A stretch of 12,065 bases of DNA from Pseudomonadota bacterium. GTDB taxonomy: Bacteria; Pseudomonadota; Gammaproteobacteria; Burkholderiales; Burkholderiaceae_C. The stretch lies in contig JAFAGF010000235.1 of assembly GCA_023422975.1 (NCBI GenBank), positions 1 through 12,065 on the forward strand. Direction: 5' to 3'. A model generated the notes under the pieces. It was not told the DNA's origin. It searched no databases and worked only from the letters and a program-made list of their open reading frames with translations. Positions 1 through 5,753 of this stretch are shown here, piece by piece. Position 1 is the stretch's first letter; every line of letters begins with the position of its first letter. Both the position numbers and the translations under genes were made by a program.

Positions 1-666
1 TCAGCGGAAATGCGCCTGGGGCACGGTTTTCAAATCCCCTTCCAGCTTGCCAATGTAGTTGGCCAGCAGCTTGAGTTCCTGGTTGCTGAACTGCTGTGCA
101 ATCGGCGCCATGATGCCGTTGCTGCGCCCCACTTTGGCGTTGCCTGCAGTTTTGTACGACTTCAGCGCCACAAACACATAGTCTGCATACTGGCCCGCCA
201 CCTTGGGGTAGCTGGCATCAATGGGTTTGCCAAAGTTCTGGCCGTGGCAGCTAAAGCACGCGCCTTTTTCAATCAGGGCTGCCACTTGTGCGGGCGGATC
301 ATGGGGCTGCGCCGCAGCACGCGCCGGGCTTTGTGCTTCGTTTTGTGCCTCGTAATACGCAGAAACATCGGCAATATCCTGATCGCTCAGCGACTGCGCA
401 ATGCCGCGCATGGTCGGATGGCGACGATCCCCCTTACGGTAAGCGTCTAGCGCTGCCGCAATATATGCGGCAGACTGTCCCGAGATCATCGGCACCTTGT
501 GCACTTCCGGGAAACTGGCTTGGTAACCCGGAATGCCATGGCAGCCGATACACATGGCCACCTTGCCTCCCCCTGCTTTGATATCACCCTGCACGGTTTG
601 TGCAGTGGCGGACGACGTCGCACAAGCGACAAACATTGCAAACACCGTGGTCCATGTTCTGATCAT
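1..666 (-). CDS. Diheme cytochrome c4-type protein, periplasmic
   Basis: A periplasmic electron-carrier protein of 221 residues, complete, with its stop codon on the first bases of the window. Residues 1-22 form a signal peptide (hydrophobic core TVFAMFVACA, likely cleavage after ATA). Two class I cytochrome c domains follow in tandem, each with a CXXCH haem site: CIGCH at 39-43 and CFSCH at 137-141. Probable axial methionines are M86 (in HPTMRGIA) and M186 (in GIMAPIA). The two-domain layout and length match cytochrome c4, which in proteobacteria passes electrons to terminal oxidases; the exact partner cannot be read here. The ATG at 666 is preceded by AAAGGA (684 to 679) at a rather long 12-base spacing. 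The gene is divergent from moxR. It could be another diheme c553-like protein, but two fused c domains is secure. Confidence 0.92.
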   Translation of the reverse strand: MIRTWTTVFAMFVACATSSATAQTVQGDIKAGGGKVAMCIGCHGIPGYQASFPEVHKVPMISGQSAAYIAAALDAYRKGDRRHPTMRGIAQSLSDQDIADVSAYYEAQNEAQSPARAAAQPHDPPAQVAALIEKGACFSCHGQNFGKPIDASYPKVAGQYADYVFVALKSYKTAGNAKVGRSNGIMAPIAQQFSNQELKLLANYIGKLEGDLKTVPQAHFR

Positions 667-774
667 TTGTGCACAAAATCCTTTGCAAAGTTTTAGCTGG
701 GATCTGCTCGCGAAAATTCATTATCAGAGCAGTTGTCAAGCACCCACATCAATGTTTACGCTGATATCACGCCC
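667..774. promoter_or_regulatory. Divergent intergenic region between cytochrome c and moxR
   Basis: This 108-base gap must hold the 5' ends of both divergent genes. On the minus strand there is a perfect TTGACA (739 to 734), but no good -10 at 16-18 bases from it; a GATAAT (725 to 720) lies too close. On the plus strand TTGTCA (733-738) overlaps it, again without a convincing -10. I therefore identify the region but not exact promoters. Confidence 0.35.
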
Positions 775-1617
775 ATGAAATTCCAAGGTTCTGACAATTA
801 CGTTGCCACCCAAGACTTGATGTTGGCCGTCAACGCAGCCATCCAACTGCAGCGCCCGCTGCTGGTCAAAGGCGAACCCGGCACCGGCAAAACCATGCTG
901 GCCGAGGAAGTAGCCACTGCTTTGGACATGCCCCTGCTGCAGTGGCACATCAAGTCCACCACCAAAGCGCAGCAAGGCTTGTACGAATATGACGCGGTCT
1001 CGCGTCTGCGCGACAGCCAATTGGGCGATGAGCGCACGCAGGACATTCGCAACTACATCGTCAAAGGTGTGCTGTGGCAGGCGTTCACCGCCGACCAGCC
1101 CGTGGCCTTGCTGATTGATGAAATCGACAAGGCCGACATCGAGTTCCCCAACGACTTGCTGCGCGAAATCGACCGCATGGAGTTTTACTGCTACGAAACC
1201 CGCGAGATGATCCGCGCCAAGCATCGCCCGCTGGTGTTCATCACCTCGAACAACGAGAAAGAGCTGCCCGACGCGTTCTTGCGCCGCTGCTTTTTCCACT
1301 ACATCAAGTTTCCCGATGCAGACACCATGCGCCAGATCGTGGCTGTGCACTTTCCCACGCTCAAAGGCGATTTGCTCAGCGCTGCACTCAAAACGTTTTA
1401 CGACGTGCGCAACCTGCCGGGCCTGAAGAAAAAACCTTCGACCAGCGAGTTGATCGACTGGCTCAAGCTGCTGGTGGCCGAAGACATTCCGCTGGATGCG
1501 CTGCAATCCCAAGACCAAAAAGTCTCGGTGCCACCGCTGGTGGGCGCGCTGCTCAAAAACGAGCAAGACATGAGTCTGTTTGAAAAACTGGTGTTCATGA
1601 ACCAGCGCAACCGCTGA
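775..1617 (+). CDS. MoxR-family AAA+ ATPase
   Basis: A cytoplasmic MoxR-type AAA+ ATPase of 280 residues. Walker A is GEPGTGKT at 33-40, Walker B is VALLIDEID at 110-118, the sensor-1 region is ITSNN at 156-160, and the RR at 170-171 (before CFF) is in the arginine-finger position; a C-terminal lid follows. MoxR ATPases work with a VWA-domain partner to insert cofactors into, or remodel, target enzymes; the VWA partner is probably the gene at 2698-3885. The frame opens at a TTG at 733, but I place the start at ATG 775 because MKFQGSDNYV is the usual N-terminus of these proteins and the 14 extra residues resemble nothing in the family. No clear Shine-Dalgarno precedes 775. The client protein is unknown. 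Confidence 0.93.
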   Translation: MKFQGSDNYVATQDLMLAVNAAIQLQRPLLVKGEPGTGKTMLAEEVATALDMPLLQWHIKSTTKAQQGLYEYDAVSRLRDSQLGDERTQDIRNYIVKGVLWQAFTADQPVALLIDEIDKADIEFPNDLLREIDRMEFYCYETREMIRAKHRPLVFITSNNEKELPDAFLRRCFFHYIKFPDADTMRQIVAVHFPTLKGDLLSAALKTFYDVRNLPGLKKKPSTSELIDWLKLLVAEDIPLDALQSQDQKVSVPPLVGALLKNEQDMSLFEKLVFMNQRNR

Positions 1618-1738
1618 GCCGCGACGAGTGTGCGCTGACATGGCGCTGACGCCGCTTTTGCAGGCTTGCCCCAATGCGCAAAGCCGCCGCTTGTCGTAGC
1701 TTTACAGACTTCATCACCAACGATCAGGGAGATCAAAA

Positions 1739-1987
1739 ATGGCTTCTGCGCAAAAACTGCTGCTGGAGGGTGTGTCTGACGCGGTGTGCTTCATGCTGGG
1801 TGCACTGGCAGGTTATGGCCTGGGACAAGCGGTGGGCATCGACATTTTCAGCGATGGCTACAGCGGCTCTAGCATGATTGGTATTTTGATGGTGGGCTTG
1901 GGTGGCGGCGCTGGCCTGCACCTGGCCCGTATCTGGCGCAACCACCAAAAATCCAAAGATGCACTGAAAGAAGCGGAAGCTGACTGA
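1739..1987 (+). CDS. Small glycine-rich membrane protein, unknown function
   Basis: An 82-residue protein with a well-placed ribosome binding site (AGGGAG at 1726-1731, seven bases before the ATG). Two hydrophobic, glycine-rich segments, about residues 14-34 and 44-64, suggest a two-pass inner-membrane hairpin. They are joined by a short polar stretch (DIFSDGYSGSS), and a charged tail (RNHQKSKDALKEAEAD) follows. I do not recognise a named family. It lies between moxR and the GNAT gene on the same strand, 121 bases after moxR and 19 bases before the acetyltransferase, so it is probably transcribed with them. Codon use matches the neighbours. That it is a real gene is well supported by the RBS; its role is not. 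Confidence 0.75.
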   Translation: MASAQKLLLEGVSDAVCFMLGALAGYGLGQAVGIDIFSDGYSGSSMIGILMVGLGGGAGLHLARIWRNHQKSKDALKEAEAD

Positions 1988-2006
1988 GCCATAAGTTGCA
2001 CCCTGT

Positions 2007-2627
2007 ATGACTGATATTTCACCTCCTTTTGTGACACCCGCCCACCTGCAAGGCTGGGGCATTCGCCTGCAACCGCTGACGCTGGCACATACCGCCGGGC
2101 TGCAGGCAGCGGCAGCAGATGGGGAACTGTGGAATCTGCACATCACCTGGGTGCCAAGGCCCGAGGAAACTACGGCCTACATCCAAAAAGCCCTGGACAT
2201 GCAGGCCCAGGGCACGCGCTGCCCGTTCGTGGTGACCGATGCGCACAGCGGTCAGGTACTGGGCACCAGCAGTTTCCACGACATCGTGCCCGGCGCACAG
2301 CGCGTGGAAATTGGCTACACCTGGTACGCCGCCAGTGCGCAGCGCAGCCACGTCAACACCGCCGCCAAGTTGCTGCTGATGCAGCATGCGTTTGAAACCC
2401 TGGGCTGCGCCGTAGTGGGTTGGCGCACCGACATTTTGAACACCCGCAGCCAGCAAGCCATTGAGCGACTGGGTGCGCACAAAGACGGCGTCATTCGCCA
2501 CCACACCCAACGCTGGGATGGCACGGTGCGCGACACGGTCATGTACAGCATGCTGGCGGCCGAATGGCCTGCGGCTCAGCAACGCTTGCTTGAAAAACTG
2601 AAGCAACTAGCGCCTGTCAATGCTTGA
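2007..2627 (+). CDS. GNAT-family N-acetyltransferase (RimJ/RimL-like)
   Basis: A 206-residue acetyltransferase of the GNAT superfamily, most like the RimJ/RimL-type branch (COG1670). The acetyl-CoA-binding region is recognisable: the beta-4 strand VEIGYTWY, then QRSHVNTAAKLLL at about 112-124, where the family usually has Q-R/G-x-x-x-N-T-E-A-K. Then come D142-ILN145-TRSQQAIERLGA and DGVIRHH, the typical motif B end. The substrate cannot be read from sequence; proteins of this group acetylate N-terminal or small-molecule amines. The ATG at 2007 has no clear Shine-Dalgarno and follows the previous stop by 19 bases. The last codons and the stop fall inside an intergenic-type inverted repeat (see repeat at 2603-2690), so the C-terminal tail LAPVNA may be repeat-derived. 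Confidence 0.88.
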   Translation: MTDISPPFVTPAHLQGWGIRLQPLTLAHTAGLQAAAADGELWNLHITWVPRPEETTAYIQKALDMQAQGTRCPFVVTDAHSGQVLGTSSFHDIVPGAQRVEIGYTWYAASAQRSHVNTAAKLLLMQHAFETLGCAVVGWRTDILNTRSQQAIERLGAHKDGVIRHHTQRWDGTVRDTVMYSMLAAEWPAAQQRLLEKLKQLAPVNA

Positions 2628-2690
2628 TTTCAGAATCAAACCCATCTAAAACCTAAATTACACAAGCGCTAGCAGCTCTCTTTTTAGATA
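2603..2690 (-). repeat. Nested inverted-repeat element, copy A
   Basis: An imperfect palindrome of about 80-90 bases. Outer arms: CTAGCGCCTGT at 2607-2617 and ACAAGCGCTAG at 2662-2672 (one mismatch in 11, with further pairing at 2603-2604/2675-2676). Inner hairpin: TTGATT 2624-2629, loop TCAG, AATCAA 2634-2639. A T-rich end (TCTCTTTTT) follows on the plus strand. Its reverse complement aligns over most of its length with the element at 11231-11326, so the two are copies of one family in opposite orientation. Palindromes of this type are numerous in Comamonadaceae intergenic regions (from memory, not searched). The left arm lies within the GNAT coding sequence. Confidence 0.75.
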
Positions 2691-2697
2691 TTCCTCC

Positions 2698-3885
2698 ATG
2701 TTGATCGACTTTTTCTACACCTTGCGCGCTGCCAAACTGCCGGTATCGGTCAAGGAATATTTGATGCTGCTGCAAGCGCTGGAGGCCGGTGTGGTCGGCC
2801 CGCGCAGTGAAGACGGATGGAGCTTGGACGACTTTTACTTCCTGGCCCGCACCACCCTCGTCAAAGACGAAAAGCACTACGACAAGTTTGACCGCGCCTT
2901 TGCTGCCTACTTCAAGGGCGTGGAAATGGTGGCCGACTTCAAAAAAGAGCTGCCCGAGGAATGGCTGCGCAAGCTGCTGGACAAAGAACTCTCCGCCGAG
3001 CAAAAAGCCGCTATCGAAAAAATGGGCTGGGATGAGCTGATGGAGACGCTCAAAAAACGCCTCGAAGAACAAAAAGGCCGCCACGAAGGCGGCAACAAAT
3101 GGATTGGCACCGGCGGCACCAGCCCCTTTGGCCACGGCGGCTACAACCCGCAAGGCGTGCGCATTGGCGGCCCCGGCAAAAACCGCAGCGCGGTCAAAGT
3201 GTGGGAGCAGCGCGCCTACCGCGACTATGACGACACGCAGGAGCTGGGCACGCGCAATATCAAGGTGGCTCTGCGCCGCCTGCGCAAGTTTGCGCGCCAA
3301 GGCAGCAACTTGGAGCTGGACTTGCCCGACACCATCCGCAGCACGGCGGCCAACGCCGGTTGGCTGGACATCAAGATGGTGCCCGAGCGGCACAACAACG
3401 TGAAAGTGCTGCTGCTGATGGACGTGGGCGGCACGATGGACGACCACATCCAGCGCGTGGAAGAGCTGTTTTCCGCCTTGAAAAGCGAGTTCAAGCACTT
3501 GGAGTTTTATTACTTCCACAACTGCGTCTACGACTTCATGTGGAAGAACAACCGCCGCCGCTTTGCCGAGAAGTTCGACACCTGGGACATCATCCGCAAG
3601 TACAACAAAGACTACAAACTGATCTTTGTGGGCGACGCCACCATGAGCCCGTATGAAATCATTCAGCCCGGCGGCAGCGTGGAATACAACAACGACGAGC
3701 CCGGCGCGGAATGGTTGCAAAGACTTACCAACGCCTTCCCACACCATGCGTGGATCAACCCGGAGCCCCAAGGCGTGTGGGAATACCGCCAAAGTATTGA
3801 CATCATTCGCCAACTCATGGGCGGACGGATGTACCCCCTCACTTTAAAAGGTCTGGAAGAAACCATGAGGCTGCTGTCAAAATAG
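2698..3885 (+). CDS. VWA-domain protein, CoxE-like partner of MoxR
   Basis: A cytoplasmic protein of 395 residues, the probable adaptor of the MoxR ATPase at 775-1617. The N-terminal half is largely helical and charged (KKELPEEWLRKLLDKELS, then ETLKKRLEEQKGR). A glycine-rich stretch follows at about 131-160 (GTGGTSPFGHGGYNPQG). The VWA fold begins near residue 236 with VLLLMDVGGTMDDH; the metal-ion-adhesion site is D242-V-G244-G-T246, with a second aspartate at D313 (IFVGDATMSP). The usual motif is DxSxS, so the first serine is a glycine and the second a threonine. In known MoxR/VWA pairs the VWA protein links the ATPase to its substrate. The ATG at 2698 has no Shine-Dalgarno; CCTCC sits directly before it. 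The stop is four bases from tamA. Confidence 0.9.
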   Translation: MLIDFFYTLRAAKLPVSVKEYLMLLQALEAGVVGPRSEDGWSLDDFYFLARTTLVKDEKHYDKFDRAFAAYFKGVEMVADFKKELPEEWLRKLLDKELSAEQKAAIEKMGWDELMETLKKRLEEQKGRHEGGNKWIGTGGTSPFGHGGYNPQGVRIGGPGKNRSAVKVWEQRAYRDYDDTQELGTRNIKVALRRLRKFARQGSNLELDLPDTIRSTAANAGWLDIKMVPERHNNVKVLLLMDVGGTMDDHIQRVEELFSALKSEFKHLEFYYFHNCVYDFMWKNNRRRFAEKFDTWDIIRKYNKDYKLIFVGDATMSPYEIIQPGGSVEYNNDEPGAEWLQRLTNAFPHHAWINPEPQGVWEYRQSIDIIRQLMGGRMYPLTLKGLEETMRLLSK

Positions 3886-3889
3886 GTTC

Positions 3890-5749
3890 ATGCCCAAGCC
3901 TTTTCTCTCAAAGACGCCGGCTTTGCAGTCGGCGTCTTTGTTAGCCAGTGCGCTGCTGCTGTCTGGCTGCAGCCTGCTGTCCAAAGACCCCAACCCCAAC
4001 AACGCTGCTGGCCCAGCCAGTTTCACGCTGGAAGTGCAAGCGCCCAAAGACTTGCGCGAGTTGCTGGAAGAGCATATGGAACTGCAGCGCTATCGCCAGT
4101 TGAGTGATCTGCGCCGCAGCGAACTCAGCCGCCTGTTAGGTGCGGCAGACGCCAATATCCGCAGCCTGCTGGGCACCATGGGGTATTTCTCGCCCACCGT
4201 CGAGCTACAGCTGATCGACACCCCGGACGATGCCGACACCCCGCTCAAAGTCTTGGTACAGGTCGACCCTGGCACCCCGACCACCATTGCACAGGCTCGC
4301 GTGGACTTCAGCGGTACCAATGCGGACGACCCCAAAGGGCTGAATATGCGTGAAGGCATTCGCCGCAACTGGGCACTGCCCGAGGGGGCGCAGTTCACCC
4401 AATCCGCGTGGAGCAGTGCCAAAAACGATGGTGTGCGGCGCCTGCAAAACCGCCGCTACCCCACGGCCAGCCTGACCGAAAGCCGCGCTGACATCGACAC
4501 CGACACCCAACAAGCACAGCTCACCGCCACCTACGAACCCGGGCCTGCGTATTACTTTGGCCCCCTGGTGATTGAAGGTGCACAGCGCTACAACCCATCC
4601 GGACTGATCCGCTTGGCACGCTTGCCTGTGGGCGATGAATACCGCCAGACCACCTTGCTGGATGCCCAGCAACGCTTGGCCAACAGTGGCTATTACGACT
4701 CCGTCTTTTTGACACTGGCCACCGATGTGGCTCAGCCCGGCGATACCGAGGTACATGCCCCTGTGATTGCGCAGGTGCGCGAAGCCAAACTGCAAAAATG
4801 GGTCTACGGCCTGGGCGTGAGCACCGATACCGGCTTTCGCTTCTCTGTCGACCACACGCACAACCGCGTGCCTTATCTGGACTGGCGCGCCCAAAGCAAG
4901 CTGCAACTGGACAAAAAGAACCCATTGCTGTCCACACGCATCACCTCGCTGCCGGACTACAGCGGTTGGAACTACTTTGTGGGCGGCAAGGCCGCCCGTG
5001 AAGAGCTGGCCGACTACACCGCCAACAGCGTGACTTTTGTGGCCGGGCGCGGCAAAAGTGAAGACAAGATTGACCGTGGCTACTACCTGCAATACGACAT
5101 GGCCAAGGCGCAGGGCGAAGGTGCACCGCCCTCCAGCTCATCGATCACTCTGAACTACGCCTGGACAGGCCGCTACTTCAACAACCCCAGCAACCCCACC
5201 CGCGGCTATGGCCTGGGCTGGGAAGTGGGCGCGGGCAACACCATCACCCCGGAGCGCAAACCTTTTGGCCGCATGGCCGCACGCTGGCTGTATCTAATGC
5301 CACTGGATCGCGCCGAAGGTGAAACCGGACGTCGCAGTCGACTGGCTTTTCGCGCCAATGGCGGTGCGGTGATTGCCAACGGCAACACCGTGGTGCCCAT
5401 CACCCAGCTGTTCCTCTCGGGCGGTGACACCACCGTGCGGGGCTATAGCTTCCAAAGCATTGGTGCCCGCACCGACAACGACAAACTCATCGGTGGCCGC
5501 TATATGGCATCTGGCAGCCTGGAGTGGCAGCGCCCCATCACGATTGCGGGTAACCGCAACGACTGGGAACACGCCATGTTTGTCGACGCCGGCACGGTCA
5601 CCGATTCTTTGGATGAATACACCGTTTTCGTCGGCATAGGTACAGGCATCCGCTGGCGCAGCCCTGTAGGCCCCCTGCAAGCCGACCTGGCCTATGGTCT
5701 GGAAACCAAGGAGGTGCGCCTGCACCTGCGCTTGGGCTTCAACTTCTGA
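3890..5749 (+). CDS. tamA: TamA, outer-membrane Omp85-family assembly factor, with lipoprotein signal
   Basis: A 619-residue Omp85-family protein, the outer-membrane half of the translocation and assembly module, which helps insert autotransporters and other barrels. Residues 1-27 form a lipoprotein signal peptide (basic n-region with K3 and K8, hydrophobic core, lipobox LSGC with C27). POTRA-like domains fill about 40-300 (VVQVDPGTPTTIAQARVDFSG style segments), and a 16-strand barrel the rest. The barrel contains the Omp85 loop-6 motif VRGY at 516-519 (GGDTTVRGYSF) and ends in a terminal phenylalanine (RLGFNF), the barrel-insertion signal. The ATG lies four bases after the VWA stop with no good Shine-Dalgarno, suggesting coupled translation; later in-frame TTG codons would lose the basic n-region. 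tamB follows four bases after the stop. Confidence 0.93.
   Translation: MPKPFLSKTPALQSASLLASALLLSGCSLLSKDPNPNNAAGPASFTLEVQAPKDLRELLEEHMELQRYRQLSDLRRSELSRLLGAADANIRSLLGTMGYFSPTVELQLIDTPDDADTPLKVLVQVDPGTPTTIAQARVDFSGTNADDPKGLNMREGIRRNWALPEGAQFTQSAWSSAKNDGVRRLQNRRYPTASLTESRADIDTDTQQAQLTATYEPGPAYYFGPLVIEGAQRYNPSGLIRLARLPVGDEYRQTTLLDAQQRLANSGYYDSVFLTLATDVAQPGDTEVHAPVIAQVREAKLQKWVYGLGVSTDTGFRFSVDHTHNRVPYLDWRAQSKLQLDKKNPLLSTRITSLPDYSGWNYFVGGKAAREELADYTANSVTFVAGRGKSEDKIDRGYYLQYDMAKAQGEGAPPSSSSITLNYAWTGRYFNNPSNPTRGYGLGWEVGAGNTITPERKPFGRMAARWLYLMPLDRAEGETGRRSRLAFRANGGAVIANGNTVVPITQLFLSGGDTTVRGYSFQSIGARTDNDKLIGGRYMASGSLEWQRPITIAGNRNDWEHAMFVDAGTVTDSLDEYTVFVGIGTGIRWRSPVGPLQADLAYGLETKEVRLHLRLGFNF
3909..3940 (+). 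terminator. Perfect 11-bp stem-loop inside the start of tamA (terminator- or attenuator-like)
   Basis: CAAAGACGCCG at 3909-3919 and CGGCGTCTTTG at 3930-3940 are exact reverse complements, with a 10-base loop. The A-rich left flank and TCTTTGTT on the right give it the shape of an intrinsic terminator with a weak T-tract. It begins 24 bases after the VWA stop codon but lies within tamA codons 7-17. It may end part of the transcription coming from the VWA gene, or occlude early tamA translation. Function is inferred; the palindrome is seen directly. Confidence 0.5.
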
Positions 5750-5753
5750 TTGC

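Noticed and set aside
734..739. TTGACA as the -35 of the cytochrome c promoter
   Set aside because: It is a perfect hexamer, but no -10 stands at an acceptable distance, so it is not listed as a defined promoter.
733..774. TTG start at 733 for moxR
   Set aside because: It adds 14 residues not expected in the family, and there is no Shine-Dalgarno before it; ATG 775 gives the usual N-terminus.
736..1674. Long open frame on the minus strand opposite moxR (312 residues)
   Set aside because: It mirrors the MoxR gene, which has full AAA+ motifs. The composition (rich in His, Gln, Val) is typical of an antisense frame in GC-rich coding DNA.
2691..2697. CCTCC directly before the VWA start as a regulatory anti-Shine-Dalgarno
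   Set aside because: It is a five-base match only, with no visible pairing partner nearby; chance is a sufficient explanation.
2653..3813. Long open frame on the minus strand opposite the VWA gene (386 residues)
   Set aside because: It is a shadow of the VWA coding sequence, with no recognisable motif and a biased Ala/Val/His composition.
5694..5753. Upstream start at 5694 for tamB
   Set aside because: It would overlap tamA by 56 bases and add a Cys/Trp-rich stretch before an otherwise normal TamB N-terminus.
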